Shown here piece after piece: positions 1 to 12,399 of a stretch of DNA of 64,000 nt. The position numbers and the translations under genes were made by a program. How positions within the stretch are numbered: the first letter of the stretch is position 1; each line of letters begins with the position of its first letter. The notes under the pieces are model-generated. The model did no database searches. It was not told where the DNA came from and saw only the letters and a list, made by a program, of their open reading frames with translations. The stretch lies in NCBI GenBank assembly GCA_039707655.1, contig CM077667.1, positions 152,249,142-152,313,141 of the forward strand, given 5' to 3'. Source of the DNA: Elymus sibiricus. Lineage: Eukaryota; Streptophyta; Magnoliopsida; Poales; Poaceae.

Positions 1-1041
1 AGGTGGCCGGAGCTAGGCCGGCTACGAGCTTGGCGGCTGCCGGAGCTCGGCCGGCCATGGGCTCAATGCCACAGGGCACGGGGGCGAAGGGGGTTTGAGG
101 GGAAATGGCCAGGAGCTCACAGCGGGGCTGATGGCAACGTCGGGGAGCTCGGGGAGGGATTGACGGCGGCGGATCGTCGGCGTTGAGTTCCGGGGCCGAG
201 GAGGAAGAGGGCGTCGATGGCGGCGATGGGGAGCTTCCGGGGATGCTTGGCTCGCCGAGGAGCAGCAGCAGGTCGAGGCGGAGCTGAGGAGCTGCTCGGG
301 GGCGAGGGGGAGCGGCGGAGCTAGGCTAGCGACGGTGAGCTCGAGCGGCGGCCATGTCGGCAGAGGGGAGAGGAGAGCAAGGGGGGGGGGGGGCGAATGG
401 CGAGGGGGCCGATCCAGACGGCTCTCCTGTGCCTAACCACCTTGCTAGCGCGTCGAGGAGGCCAGGCAGGCAGCCTGCTGCGTGCCAACGGCACAGCAAG
501 CGACGACCAGCTCCTTCCCTGCCTACTGGCAGGAGGAAGACGACAGGTTGGGTGGTGGGCTGGGCCACCACTTCCAGGTAAGCCCAGGTAAGCTTTCTTT
601 CCTATTCGTTTTCTGTTTTCTAATTTCCGACATATGTTTATTTTGGTTTGGGCCAAATTCCTAGCTCAAAAACTATTGAAATATTTTGTACAACATTGTT
701 TGAATATTTCAAACCCCCACAAAAAGTTTCAGCATTTTTGAATGACTATAATATTTATAGTGCTTTATTTGACAATTTCAGTAGCATTGAAAGTTTATTT
801 TAAATGCTATATTTGTTGTGAAAAATAAAATGTCCTCTGATATGTTGTTGCCAACATTTATCAAAAATAGTGAACATTTTTGAAGGGCATTATGGATTCA
901 TTGAAAATTCACAACATTTGAATTGGTTTAATTCAGGTGAGGTGTTAGGGTTTCTGTTAATCCCCATTTCATGTTGATGCAAAATTTAGACATGATGCAC
1001 ATACATGCTAGCACAAAGCAAGGCTAACTAGGGATGTGACA
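1..1041 (-). repeat. Element A 3' LTR, partial
   Basis: This is the first ~1,041 bases (in element orientation) of the 3' LTR. It matches 8873-9911 almost base for base and ends at GGATGTGACA, the same end as the right LTR. The rest lies left of the window. It includes a GC-rich stretch (1-550) whose short ORFs on both strands are not convincing genes, a run of 13 G (381-393), and an AT-rich part (600-1041). Confidence 0.93.
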
Positions 1042-2677
1042 ACTCACCCCCACTTAAAAGAATCTCCCCACGAGATTCAGGAGTCGTCGGGAAAAGGGCC
1101 GGATATTCAAGTCGAAGACGGTCTTCACGCTCCCACGTAGCTTCATTCTCCGAATGGTGGGACCACTGAACCTTGATAAACTTGATGTTCCGACGCCGGG
1201 TGACATGCTCAGTATGATCGAGGATACGAACAGGATATTCCCGATATGAAAGATCATCTTGAAGATCAAGCATTTCGTGGTCAACTTCGCGGACAGGGTC
1301 CTTGAAGCAACGCCTGAGTTGAGACACGTGGAAGACATCATGAAATCTGGAAAGGTGCGGGGGTAGTTCCAATTGGTAGGCAACTTCTCCTCGTTTAGCA
1401 AGAATGCGAAAGGGACCAATGTAACGAGGACCCAATTTGCCCTTGATACCGAAACGATGGGTACCCTTCAGAGGAGTAACCCAAAGATAAGCCTTTTCAT
1501 CCACCTCATAAGTTACTTCCTTATGATGGCGATCATACTGGCTCTTCTGACGAGACTAAGCTGTCTTGAGATTCTCCCGGATAACGCGAACTTGCTCTTC
1601 TGCCTCCTGGATCATGTCTGGTCCAAAGAATTGTCTTTCCCCGGTTTCTGACTAATTCAGAGGTGTTCGACATCTTCGTCCATAAAGAACTTCGAAGGGA
1701 GCTTTGCCCAGACTAGATTGGTAGCTGTTCTTATACGCAAACTCGGCAAATGGAAGACACTTCTACCAATTCATTCCAAATGAGATGACACAAGCTCTGA
1801 GCATGTCTTCGAGTATCTGATTGACTCTTTCAACCTGACCACTTGACTGAGGGTGAAAAGAGGTGCTAAAGGAGAGATGGGTTCCCATAGCATTCTGGAA
1901 ACTTTCCCAAAATCGAGAGGTGAAAAGACTTCCACAGTCTGAATTGATTTCCAATGGAACACCATGCAGGGACACTATTCGAGAGATGTATAAGTCAGCC
2001 AACTGACTAGCAGTGATACTCTCTTTGACAGGAAGGAAATGAGCCACTTTGGAGAGGCGATCAATAACCATGAAGATGGCATTATTTCCTTTCTTGGTCT
2101 TGGGAAATCCGGTGATGAAGTCCATTTCAACTTTATCCCATTTCCACTCCGGAATAGCTAAAGGCTGAAAGGTGCCAGCAGGTCTCTGATGCTCTGCCTT
2201 CACACGACGACAAACATCACAGTTTGCAACGAACTCAGCGATTTCCCTCTTCATTCTAGTCCACCAGAACCTTTGGCATAGGTCCTAATACATCTTAGTA
2301 CTGCTAGGATGAATTGTGAGGGGAGATTCATGAGCCTCCTTAAGGATCAACTCTCGAAGTTGTTGCTTCTTAGGAACTACCAGTCGGTTCCCGAAGTACA
2401 CTGCACCTCTACCATCCATGGAGAAACTACCAGCAACTCCTTTCACAATGTTGTTCTTGATCCGGGTAATACCCACATTATACTGCTGGCTGGATATGAT
2501 CTGATCCTCCAGAGTAGGTTTTGCCACCAAGGTAGAAAGGGATCCACTGGGAACAATGTGAAGGTTAAGCTTGCAGAATTCCTCATGCAGAAGGGGTTGG
2601 CCTTGTTGTAGCATAAGGTTGTTGCAGTACGACTTACGACTTAATGCATCCGCCATGACATTGGCCTTGCCTGGGGT
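1028..2677 (-). pseudogene. Element A pol, C-terminal part: integrase and chromodomain-like tail, broken by stops
   Basis: This continues the reading frame of the upstream gag-pol ORF without any shift, but it is cut by in-frame stops at 2678-2680, 2285-2287 and 1763-1765 and by two more between 1505 and 1762. The start carries MADALSRK, the usual end of the RNase H region. The integrase zinc finger appears as HESPLTIHP followed by CDVC. The catalytic core shows the first Asp in MDFITGFPK, the second in NSDCGSLFTS (usually SDRG; here Cys replaces Arg), and the Glu in GQVERVNQ. The C-terminal part, 1028-1504, contains VTRRRNIKFIKVQW and ENEATWEREDRL, typical of the chromodomain thought to guide chromovirus integration to heterochromatin. 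Without the stops this would be a normal integrase, so decay is by point mutation only. Confidence 0.9.
1042..1060 (-). other. Polypurine tract of element A
   Basis: On the minus strand this reads CTTTTAAGTGGGGGTGAGT and sits immediately before the LTR start TGTCACATCC. It has the position and purine bias expected of the plus-strand primer of an LTR retrotransposon. Confidence 0.8.
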
Positions 2678-5503
2678 TTAAGTAATCCCTAAGTCGTAAT
2701 CAGTAATCAGCTCTAACCATCGTCTTTGTCTGAGGTTCAGATCTGGTTGGGTGAAGATATATTTCAAACTCTCATGATCGGTGTAAATCTCGCAACGATT
2801 ACCAAGGAGGTAATGTCGCCATGTCTTGAGTGCATAGACTACTGCAGCAAGCTCCAAATCATGTGTTGGATAATTTTCCTCATGTGGGTGCAACTGTCGA
2901 GATGCATAGGCGATCACTTGTCGGTCTTGCATAAGAACACATCCAAGTCCTTGTCTTGACGCATCGCAATAGATGACAAAGTCTTTGGAGAAATCCGGTG
3001 GCACAAGCACGGGAGCAGAGGTCAGACGTCTTTTCAGTTCCTGGAGACTGTGCTCACATTGTGGAGTCCACTCAAACTTCTTATCTTTCTTGAGGAGTTC
3101 CGTCAGGGGCTTGGCAACTTTGGAGAAGTTCTCAACGAAGCGGCGACAATAGCTCGCTAACCCAAGGAAACTCCTAACTTGCTTAACTGTTTCAGGTGGA
3201 GTCCAATCAAGAATGGCTTGAACTCTTTCTGGGTTGACTGCAATGCCCTTACCGGAGATCACATGACCTAAATAGGTCACTTCTGGTAACCAAAATTCAC
3301 ACTTGGAGAACTTGGCATAGAGACGGTGCTCTCTGAGTTTTTCTAGCACAAGTCTGAGGTGTTCAGCATGCTCTGCTTCATTCTTTGAGTAGATCAATAT
3401 GTCATCGAGGTAAACCATGACAAACTTATCCAAGTACTCCATGAAGATTGAGTTCATCAGGCGGGAGAATGTTACTGGAGCATTGGTTAGTCCAAAAGAC
3501 ATGACTGTGTACTCATACTGGCCATAACGAGTGACAAAAGCTGTCTTGGGAATATCTCCGTTCTTGATCTTGATTTGATGGTAGCCTAGCCTCAAATACA
3601 TCTTAGAGAACACTGAGGATCCAGCAAGTTGATCATACAAATCATTGATCCTGGGGAGTGGATACTTATTCTTTATTGTGACCAGATTGATGGGTCGGTA
3701 ATCTACAACCATTCGGTCCGTTCCATCCTTCTTCTTGACAAAGAGGATGGGACAAGCCCAAGGAGAAGAACTTGGTCTGATGAAACCCTTTTGCAAGGAC
3801 TCATCAAGTTGTTTCTTAAGCTCGGCTAGCTCCAAGGGTGCCTTCTTATATGGTCTTCTTGAAATTGGAACAGTTCCTAGGATGAGGTCTATCACAAACT
3901 CTACATCCCTGTCAGGTGGAATACCTGGCAACTCTTCTGGAAAGACATCCGGAAAATCTCGGACCACCGGAATATCTTCAAGCTTGGGAAGAGGGTTTGC
4001 ATTGAGCGAATAGAGTTGACGCTTTGCAACTCGAGTTGAAACATTAACTATCTTGCCAGATGGGTGTGTGAGCTGAACAGACCTGGTGGAGCAATCAATC
4101 TTGGCATGATGAGCTGTCATCCAATCCATACCCAAGATGATGTTAATATCTGAAGACTTGAGAGCTATCAGCGAAGCAAGGAACACAAGTCTATCAATAA
4201 GGATTTCATTTCCATGGCTTATTCTCGTGGTCTTCCATCTAGACCCTAGAGTCTGAACTTCAAGAGCAGTTGGCATATCGCAAAATGACATGTCATGCAA
4301 CTGGGCATAGCCTTCCGAGATGAAGGAATGTGATGCTCCAGTATCAAACAAAACTGATGCTGGATGACAATTTACAAGGAGAGTTCCAAGGACAACATCA
4401 TGATCCTCATGAACTTCTTCAGCTAAGACGTGGTTCACACAACCACGATCAATGACAGCTAGCTTGGCATGGATCATCTTGACTGGTGGCTTATTACAGC
4501 CAACAGACTTTCCAGACGGGGGTGGAGCAACATTGGTCTGAGTGCCATTTCGAGCAATGTGGCCTAGCTCTCCACACTTGTAACAAATCACTTGGGTTGC
4601 ATGCGGAACCTCATTGGCAGGCGGTCCACCAGCAGGCTTGGGTGGAACATTTGGCTGAGTTGGACGAGGCGCCACATAGGATGGCCTCGCATATCTAGGT
4701 GGAAGTGATGAGTTCAGAACCCAAATCCGGCGCTTCTGAGATCCAGAGATGGAGGTAGAAGCCAAGTCATGGTTATGCTTGCGAGACTCTTCGTATGTGA
4801 GCTGAGCTGTCTCCGCATTGATGGCCTTGTTCACAAGAGCCTGGAAGGTGTCGCAATGATGCAGGTGAAGATCACGACGCAACTTTGGATTGAGACCCTT
4901 CCTGAACCTAGCTTGCTTCTTAGCGTCCGTGGACACCTCTTCTATGGCATAACGGACAAGGTTCTCAAACTCTCGACCGTATGCATCTACAGCCATCTTA
5001 CCCTGAGTAAGGTTATAGAACTCTTCCATTTTCCGGTCAATAAGACCCTGAGGAATATGATGCTCGCGAAAAGCCTGTGTGAATTCTTCCCAGGTAGGAA
5101 TCTGGCCAGCTGGAATTATGGTCTCATAGTTCTCCCACCATATACTAGCAGGACCCTCCAGGTGATAAGTAGCATAGGTGACCTTGTCAGCCTCAGCCAC
5201 GTTCACGGAACGCAGCTTATTAGTGAAGCTACGGAGCCAGTCATCTGCATCGAGTGGCTCAATGGAGTGATGGAAGGTGGGTGGATACAGCTTGATGAAG
5301 TCACGGATGGTCACTGTCCCAGCGCACTGATGTGCGGTGTTTTCCTCAATACGGGCCAGCAAGCGATTTGACTCACACTTGTCCTTCTCAATGTCTAGCA
5401 TGAACTGTGCCAACGAAGGTGAATCCGGCAGAACTTCAGCATCTCTGGTTCCACGTCTTTGGCCCTTCTTGCGGCCAGTGGCAACTCGGTTACTGAGAGA
5501 CAT
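2678..5503 (-). CDS. Element A Gag-protease-reverse transcriptase-RNase H polyprotein (941 codons)
   Basis: The ORF starts [14 protein letters not shown] with ATG at 5501-5503, downstream of the primer site. The Gag domain covers about residues 60-230 ([25 protein letters not shown]). A zinc knuckle follows near residue 310 as [14 protein letters not shown]; the final Cys of the CCHC is Gly here. The retropepsin motif [11 protein letters not shown] is near residue 385. Reverse transcriptase shows [16 protein letters not shown] and the catalytic [10 protein letters not shown] near residue 697. RNase H has [10 protein letters not shown] near 845, the Glu in [12 protein letters not shown] and the Asp in YTDHESLKY. 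The frame ends in a stop at 2678-2680, but homology continues in the same frame into integrase, so this is a truncated polyprotein. All RT and RNase H catalytic residues I can locate are kept; only the knuckle and the downstream stops look disabling. Confidence 0.93.
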   Translation of the reverse strand: MSLSNRVATGRKKGQRRGTRDAEVLPDSPSLAQFMLDIEKDKCESNRLLARIEENTAHQCAGTVTIRDFIKLYPPTFHHSIEPLDADDWLRSFTNKLRSVNVAEADKVTYATYHLEGPASIWWENYETIIPAGQIPTWEEFTQAFREHHIPQGLIDRKMEEFYNLTQGKMAVDAYGREFENLVRYAIEEVSTDAKKQARFRKGLNPKLRRDLHLHHCDTFQALVNKAINAETAQLTYEESRKHNHDLASTSISGSQKRRIWVLNSSLPPRYARPSYVAPRPTQPNVPPKPAGGPPANEVPHATQVICYKCGELGHIARNGTQTNVAPPPSGKSVGCNKPPVKMIHAKLAVIDRGCVNHVLAEEVHEDHDVVLGTLLVNCHPASVLFDTGASHSFISEGYAQLHDMSFCDMPTALEVQTLGSRWKTTRISHGNEILIDRLVFLASLIALKSSDINIILGMDWMTAHHAKIDCSTRSVQLTHPSGKIVNVSTRVAKRQLYSLNANPLPKLEDIPVVRDFPDVFPEELPGIPPDRDVEFVIDLILGTVPISRRPYKKAPLELAELKKQLDESLQKGFIRPSSSPWACPILFVKKKDGTDRMVVDYRPINLVTIKNKYPLPRINDLYDQLAGSSVFSKMYLRLGYHQIKIKNGDIPKTAFVTRYGQYEYTVMSFGLTNAPVTFSRLMNSIFMEYLDKFVMVYLDDILIYSKNEAEHAEHLRLVLEKLREHRLYAKFSKCEFWLPEVTYLGHVISGKGIAVNPERVQAILDWTPPETVKQVRSFLGLASYCRRFVENFSKVAKPLTELLKKDKKFEWTPQCEHSLQELKRRLTSAPVLVPPDFSKDFVIYCDASRQGLGCVLMQDRQVIAYASRQLHPHEENYPTHDLELAAVVYALKTWRHYLLGNRCEIYTDHESLKYIFTQPDLNLRQRRWLELITDYDLGIT

Positions 5504-5978
5504 CCTGAGGATGAGAAACTAGGATTAATCAGGATGGCATACCAGATGAATAGGAAGGAATGCAAAAGCATTAGATCTCCATAGAGATCCTATGGAAAAT
5601 TGGACAGCATAACAGCTGTGAATGCTCAGAAATGAGACATCCTGCAAAGATTTAGGTGCCACGACACCTCAACATCACAACCTCAAGATTCTGGACGAGC
5701 TAACAAGCTACACAGATAACACTCGAGGACTGAAATGCAACTCAGATCAACCATTCCTATAAGTCTACGGAATAGTAACTCGAGATCCTGATAGATAGGT
5801 AAGAAGCCTAGTTCTTAATCCCCCTAGAAAAGGAAGAGGGTGACTCAGAATCAGAATAACATGAGGAAAGGAGTAAAAAGAGCCTTACGTTCCCTTCCAC
5901 AATCAATTCCCTTTTATAACTAAAGAGTTGCTAGACTCAACATCAACCAGTTTGGCTTGGTAGTCCTACAGTCAGTCA
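5504..5978 (-). other. Element A 5' untranslated leader
   Basis: This AT-moderate stretch lies between the Gag start codon and the primer binding site. I see no ORF of note; it has the position and size of a Gypsy leader. Confidence 0.7.
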
Positions 5979-5990
5979 GCTCTGATACCA
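5979..5990 (-). other. Primer binding site of element A (initiator Met tRNA type)
   Basis: On the minus strand this reads TGGTATCAGAGC, the standard complement of the 3' end of plant initiator-Met tRNA, four bases inside the end of the 5' LTR. Confidence 0.88.
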
Positions 5991-5994
5991 ACGT

Positions 5995-8900
5995 TGTTGG
6001 GACCCCGATCCTAAGCCATAAGAATCTAGCATGTAACACATCACATCACATTGCGGCCTCACGCACGGTTAACTCCACGGCTGCCACCTTACCTGGACCG
6101 GGACCGTTTGCGCCTTTTGGCTCACGTATGTGAGTATGTCGCTAGCATTCAAATGTCAAAGAACCCGGGTCGACATGACTAGTTATAGAACCCAAGTGGC
6201 ACATCCGTACAGGAACATGCATACGTAACCCAACAATGCAGGTGTCGGCCTCTAGCGTGTGTAGACGAGTCATAGCAAGCTACAAGGACTCCATTACGCC
6301 GTGGGACATAAATGTCATCACTGCACGTAGACGAGTCGTAGCAGGCTACAGGGAGTCCATAACACTGCGAGACATTTCCCCGAGGGGACAGACACAGCAG
6401 CAAAGAAGGATACACGCCAGTCAATTGATGTGTCCGGAGCAGTAAAAAGCTACCAAGGCTTAGTGGAAGCACAAAGAGGCAGTTCCCTGTAAAGAGTATT
6501 ACTAAAGGCACACAACTAGGTGTCGAATCCCATACATACCGTTGCACGTCACACGTACGCACGACATGCCCGATATGCAAAGATACAACTATGGCATCAC
6601 AACATAACCATACAACAACACAACATTTATTTAGAAGGCTCATAAGAGCCAACATAGTGTGTTATTACAAGCAGGGGTCACATGACCCAACACACAAGTC
6701 ATACAAGCAACAAGCGGAAGCTTAACATGTCTGGGTACAGACATCTAGAAAAGAAGAAGGCAGAGGAAGCATGTCTATCTACAAGACCCTCCATAGGAAC
6801 CAGACATCTGGTTGGGATTCCCAAGCTACTTGGTCGACATCGATCTTATCGTGGAAACCACTAACGAGACTGGTGTCTCCTCTGCAAAAACATTAATAAA
6901 GCAACGGTGAGTACGGAGGTACTCAGCAAGACTTACATCAGAACTAACTACATATGCATCGGTATCAACAAGGGTGTTGTGGGGTTCAATGCAGCAAGCC
7001 AGCTTTGACTCAGTGGCTATCCTGTACTATGACTATCAGTACTTTGAATAATTTTGAGAAAACGCACACGAGTCCACTATCACCACAACAATACACCACC
7101 ATGGATCCGCTCCCGTCTTCCTATGAGAGTGCCATCCACGGTACTCACACTTGTCTTGAGGCTTTTATGAGTAACCATTAAGTTGTCTATGAACCATATA
7201 AGTCTCCAAGTAGTCCATATCCGCGGACGCGGCTATTCGAATAGATTTTTACCCTGCAGGGGTGTACTTCGTCACACATGCTCCCGCCACTTATCGCTAC
7301 GTGCCCGTAAAAAGGCACCTCGGCAACCTTCAAGCAGAAGCCTAGCGAGGGAGTCGGCCATGACCTGACTAACCACACAAGACTCTAGTCCAGGTTTATC
7401 GCCTATTTGAGACTGAACCCGCAAGGAAGTCCGACCGAAGTTTCCTCTACGGCCCCAAATGATGTGTACAGGGTTCCCAAGCCCACCTCGTCGGATGGTA
7501 CTACGCTTGGTACACCGGGCCACGGTGCCTAGTCTGACCCAAGCCCACCTGTACGGGGTGCCACTATGTAGACAACTAGCACGGCCTACAAACACCAGAA
7601 ACTAGTTGCAACTCCTGGACAGAGGTCAGGGCGATTAATAAGTCGAGAGAGTCAATTAAGGATCCCAATGTGCGGTAGTAGCTAGTCTTGGATCACATAC
7701 ACAGGACTCAGTTCTTAAGGACGGTCTCAATGAGACAACCCACCATGTACTACTACATGGCCTCTCATCGCCACCTTTACCAAATTAGGTTCACCACTTA
7801 ACTCTCATTATCAGAACACATTCAGTTCACTCCGGTTCATCTCCCAGATGAATCAGACCTGACACAACTCTAAGCATAGCAAGCATAGTAGGTTAAAGGC
7901 ACAACATGGCTCAAGCATCTACCAGGTATGATAGGTTGCTTGGTTTAGCTATTTACTATGACAATGACAGGTCATGCAGAGGAATGGGTTCAACTACTGG
8001 AACATGTAAAAGTTGAAACGTTTTGTCCTAATGCAATAAGTGAGAGCAAGAGTGAGAGAGTGGGATTGTATCGGAGATGTTCAAGGGGGGTTGCTTGCCT
8101 GATAAGACATCAACACGTTACTGCTCCTTAGATGGATACTCGACCGTATCCTCCGGAACAGTGCCTAACACGAAGAACAACCATCGAAGGGGAACAAATC
8201 AATACACATCAAATGCAACATTATGATGCATGAATATGACATGGCAATATGATGTGGTTGAGCTAATGCATCTACCAACAGATTTAAATGAAGTAGGTTT
8301 GAACCCCAGGTTCAAATTCAACTCCATATGTGAGATCACATATTGTATTTGAACAAAATGTCCAAGTTCTCCTATTTAGGTTGCCCTATCATGCATGAAG
8401 ATGGTACAGATGGATTCATTGGATTTTTCTGATCAATTTTCATATATAAATTATTTTCATCTGACTTACAGATTAATTTATATGAATTTTCTAAGTTTTT
8501 AACAATTTCTGGAATTATTTAAATCAGAAATGCTTTACTGCATCAGCATGACGTCAGCAGGTCAACTGGCCATGCCAGGTCAAACCTGACAGCCAGGGCC
8601 CAGACGTCAGTGGCACAGGGCTAATCCCCGGTCAAACCCGACGCTAATTGGGCTTTGACCCCCCTATGGGCCCCTCTATCAGCGGCTCTAGGGGTGGGTT
8701 AGTGGCTAATTAAGTCGGCCACGTCAGCCCTGACCGGAGGGTGGTCGCCGGCGACCATCCGACACGGCGGAGGCTCGCCAGAGTGCACTACGGGTGGTGG
8801 ATGGGCCAGCTGAGGGCACCAGAAGGAATCCCGCAGCCTCGCGCATCCATTTGACCCATCTACGTGCCAAGGGGGTGGCCGGAGCTAGGCCGGCGACGAG

Positions 8901-9911
8901 CTTGGCGGCTGCCGGAGCTCGGCCGGCCATGGGCTCAACGCCACAGGGCACGGGGGCGAAGGGGGTTTGAGGGGAAATGGCCAGGAGCTCACAGCGGGGC
9001 TGATGGCAACGTCGGGGAGCTCGGGGAGGGCTTGAAGGCGGCGGATCGTCGGCGTTGAGTTCCGGGACCGAGGAGGAAGAGGGCGTCGATGGCGGCGATG
9101 GGGAGCTTTCGGGGATGCTTGGCTCGGCGAGGAGTAGCAGCAGGTCGAGGCGGAGCTGAGGAGCTGCTCTGGGGCGAGGGGGAGCGGCGGAGCTAGGCTA
9201 GCGACGGCGAGCTCGAGCGGCGGCCATGGCGGAAGAGGGAAGAGGAGAGAGAGGGGGGGGGTGCGAATGGCAAGGGGGCCGATCCAGACGGTTCTCCTGT
9301 GCCTAACCACCTTGCCAGCGCGTCGGGGAGGCCAGGCAGGCAGCCTGCTGCATGCCAACGGCACAGCAAGCGGCGGCTAGCTCCTCCCCTGCCTACTGGC
9401 AGGTTGAAGACGACAGGCTGGGTGGTGGGCTGGGCCACCACTTCCTGGTAAGCCCAGGTAAGCTTTCTTTCCTATTTGTTTTCTGTTTTCTAATTTCTGA
9501 CATATGTTTATTTTGGTTTGGGCCAAATTCCTAGCTCAAAAACTATTGAAATATTTTGTAGAACATTGTTTGAATATTTCAAACCCCCACAAAAAGTTTC
9601 AGCATTTTTGAATGACTATAAGATTTATAGTGCTTTATTTGACAATTTCAGTAGCATTGAAAGTTTATTTTAAATGCTATATTTGTTGTGAAAAATAAAA
9701 TGTCCTCTGATATGTTGTTGCCAACATTTATCAGAAATAGTGAACATTTTTGAAGGGCATTTTGGATTCATTGAAAATTCACAACATTTGAATTGGTTTA
9801 ATTCAGGTGAGGTGTTAGGGTTTCCGTTAATCCCCATTTCATGTTGATGCGAAATTTAGGCATGATGCACATACATGCTAGCACAAAGCAAGGCTAACTA
9901 GGGATGTGACA
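5995..9911 (-). repeat. Element A 5' LTR (about 3.9 kb)
   Basis: On the plus strand it begins TGTTGGGACC and ends GGATGTGACA, giving TG...CA termini in both orientations. It matches the left LTR at its right end. It holds no pol-like frame. Noteworthy parts are a 66-bp-period duplication near 6261-6380, a GC-rich island at 8700-9400 resembling a transcribed leader, and AT-rich sequence at 8380-8540 and 9470-9911. The ORFs here (for example 8885-9364 minus, Pro/Ser/Ala-rich) look like composition artefacts. Confidence 0.92.
6261..6380. repeat. Two-copy tandem duplication inside the A LTR
   Basis: GTAGACGAGTC starts at 6261 and again at 6327, followed in both by similar sequence (ATAGCAAGCTACAAGGA and GTAGCAGGCTACAGGGA). 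The period is 66 bp and the copies are diverged. Confidence 0.7.
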
Positions 9912-10882
9912 TCTATTTGATGTAAACTTTTGCAGTGTGTTTGTTGGGATCCGATGAATTTTGAGTTCATGATCAGTTTCTATCCATGACTATTATTTGA
10001 GTCTTCTTTGATCTATTATATGCATGAATACTTATAGCCTCGTATTACTTCTTCGAATCTTTGGTTTAGTTAGGCCAACTAGACCGATTTTTCTTGCCAT
10101 GGGAAGAGGTGCTTTGTGATGGGTTCGATATTGCGATGTCCTCTCCCAGTGACAGAAGGGGCAGCGAGGCACGCATGTATCGTTGCTATTAAGGATAACA
10201 AGATGGGGTCTATTCCTACATGAATAGATCTTGTCTACATCATATCATCGTTCTTATTGCATTACTCCGTTTTTCCATGAACTTAATGCACTAGATGCAT
10301 GCTGGATAGCGGTCGATGTGTGGAGTAATATTAGTAGATGCAGGCAGGAGTCGGTCTACTTATGTTGGACGTGATGCCTATATAATGATCATCGCCTTGG
10401 ATATCATCATGATTATTTGATCTTCTATCAATTGCCCAACAGTAATTTGTTCACCTACCGTGTGCTATACTCATGAGAGAAGCCACTAGTGAAACCTACG
10501 TCCCCCGGGTCTACTTTTCCAACATATTGCTTTCCGATCTATCTTGTTGCCGCTTTTATTTTTCAGATCTATTATTCCAAAAACCCAAAAATATATTGCT
10601 GCACTTTTTATTTTATCTTTTTATTTTGTGTTCTTGAGAGATCTATGTCTCCAATCTATCACTACCTAATCTATCTTTTTACCGTAGAGAGATTGACAAC
10701 CTCTCTTTCGCGTCGGGTTGCAAGTATTTGTTCTTTGTGTGCAGGTGCTGTTTATTAGGTGCTGGTGATCCTCCTACTGGTTCGATACGTTGGTTTCATA
10801 ACTGAGGGAAATTCTTACCGTCGCTGTGCTGCATCATCCCTTCCTCTTTGGGGAAATACCGACACAGTCTCAAGCCACGTCA
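9912..10882 (+). mobile_element. 3' part of a Gypsy-type LTR (Sabrina/WHAM-like), truncated by element A
   Basis: The sequence has no long ORF. It resembles, from memory, the 3' portion of an abundant Triticeae Gypsy LTR: CAGTGACAGAAGGGGCAG, GATGCATGCTGGATAGCGG, GAGAGAAGCCACTAGTGA, CTGAGGGAAATTCTTACC and a TTCCTCTTTGGGG end. It begins exactly where the LTR of element A stops, so A appears to have inserted into it. It ends at about 10882, where copia LTR sequence takes over. The family name is recollection, not a search result. Confidence 0.7.
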
Positions 10883-12385
10883 GGATCACATTATTAGAAG
10901 AATGATGTGATGGACAAAGACCCAACCGTAAGCATAGCATTTGATCATTCTAGTTTATTGCTACTGCTTTATCCATGTCAAGTATCTGTTCCTATGACCA
11001 TGAGATCATGCAACTGCCGGACACCGGAGGAATCCCTTGTGTGTATCAAATGTCACAACATAACTGGGTGACTATAAAGGTGCTCTACAGGTATCTCCAA
11101 GGGTGTCTCTTGGGTTGGCATGAATCGAGACTGGGATTTGTCACTCCGTATGATGGAGAGGTATCTCTGGGCCCACTCGGTAATACAACATCACAAGATG
11201 CTTGCAAACAATGTGACTAAGGAGTTAGTCACGGGATCTTGTATTACGGAACGAGTAAATAGACTTGTCGTAACGAGATTGAAATAGGTATGGAGATACC
11301 GACGATCGAATCTGGGGCAAGTAACATACCGACAGACAAAGGGAACTATATACGGGATTGATTGAATCCTTGACATCGTGGTTCGACCGATAAAGATCTT
11401 CGTAGAGTATGTGGGAACCAATATGGGCATCCAGGTCCCGCTATTGGTTATTGACCGTAGAGGTGTCTCAGTCATGTCTGCATAGTTCTCAAACCCGCAG
11501 GGTTTGCACACTGAACGTTCGGTGATGATTTGCTATTGTTGAGACGTATGTGTTGGTGACCGAAGGTTGTTCGGAGTCCAGGATGAGATCTCCAACGTCA
11601 CGAGGAGCTCCGGAATGGTCCAGAGGTAAAGATTTATATATAGGAAAGTGGTATTCGGGTTCCAGAAATGTTTCGCGTATTTTCGGTAGTGTACCGGGAG
11701 TGCCGAAAGGGTTCCGGGGGTCCACCGGGAGGGGCCCACTCCCCCCGGGGGCCACATGGGCCCTAGAGGTGGCGCACCAGCCCTGGTGGGCTGGGAAGCC
11801 GACCCCTATAGGGGCCCATGTGCCCTAGGTGGTAGGTGGGAGGTGCCTTGGGAGGGAGGGACTCCTCCCTAGGGCGCTCATCCCTTGTGGGAGGTGGACT
11901 CCTCCCCCTTGGCCGGCCGACCCTCCTTGGAGGAGGGGCTAGGGCCGGCGCCCCACCTACCCCCTCCTCCTATAAATAGAGAGGGATAGGGAGGGCAGCC
12001 ACAGCGCAACCCTCTCTCTCTCTCCCTCTAGATCGTTTTCTCCTCTAGATCGGTTTCGGTAGTGCTTGGCGAAGCCCTGCCGGAACAGCTCCACCACCAC
12101 CGCCACCACGCCGTCGTGCTGCCAGAGATCTCATCTACCTCTCCACTCTCGTTTGCTGGATCAAGGAGGCGGAGACGTCATCAACCTGTATGTGTGCTGA
12201 ACGCGGAGGTGTCGTCCGTTCGGCGCTAGACGTTCGACTACACCAACCGCGTTTCTAAACGCTTCCCGCTTAGCGATCTACAAGGGTATGTAGATGCACT
12301 CCCCCTCTCGTAGCTGTTGATCTCCATAGATATATCTTGGGTGTTCGTAGGAATTTTTTTGTTTCCCATGCAACGTTACCCAACA
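10883..12385 (+). repeat. Element C left (5') LTR, lacking its first ~225 bp
   Basis: It aligns with 34811-36376, starting at GGATCACATT (right LTR: GGAATCACATC) and ending CCCAACA before the primer site. Short ORFs inside it are LTR noise. The missing start is best explained by the adjacent Gypsy LTR having inserted here, in which case the first part would lie left of the window. Confidence 0.92.
11969..11980 (+). promoter_or_regulatory. TATA box of the element C left LTR
   Basis: CTATAAATAGAG lies in a C-rich context and is followed by a CT-rich tract near 12010-12030, as in BARE-type LTR promoters. The same box is at 35901-35912 in the right LTR. Confidence 0.75.
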
Positions 12386-12399
12386 GTGGCATCATGAGC
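12386..12399 (+). other. Primer binding site of element C, diverged
   Basis: GTGGCATCATGAGC directly follows the LTR end. It resembles the Met-tRNA site TGGTATCAGAGC with one substitution and one extra base. Confidence 0.7.

Larger units (their letters stand above)
1..9911 (-). mobile_element. Gypsy LTR retrotransposon A (chromovirus, Tekay/Del-like), left end outside window
   Basis: The sequence at 1-1041 is repeated with few differences at about 8873-9911, and the two copies bracket a minus-strand gag-pol region. Read on the minus strand, the LTR begins TGTCACATCCCTAG and ends GGTCCCAACA. A polypurine tract lies beside the left LTR and an initiator-Met type primer site (TGGTATCAGAGC) beside the right LTR, so the element runs right to left. 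Domain order is Gag, protease, reverse transcriptase, RNase H, integrase, chromodomain-like tail, which is the Gypsy chromovirus order. The 5' LTR is about 3.9 kb, long for a plant Gypsy element. The target duplication would be TCTAT (9912-9916), but the other copy is outside the window. Several in-frame stops show that this copy is dead. Clade assignment is inference. Confidence 0.93.

Noticed and set aside
4769..5371. 200-codon plus-strand ORF
   Set aside because: It is antisense to the clear Gag domain of element A.
8885..9364. 159-codon minus-strand ORF rich in Pro, Ser and Ala
   Set aside because: It lies inside the long LTR of element A in a GC-rich island, has overlapping frames on both strands and no recognisable domain; the equivalent frame in the left LTR is not preserved.
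11191..11828. Several 75-106-codon ORFs in copia LTRs (also 35214-35719)
   Set aside because: They occur in both LTRs, in non-coding LTR sequence, with no domain and no conserved frame.
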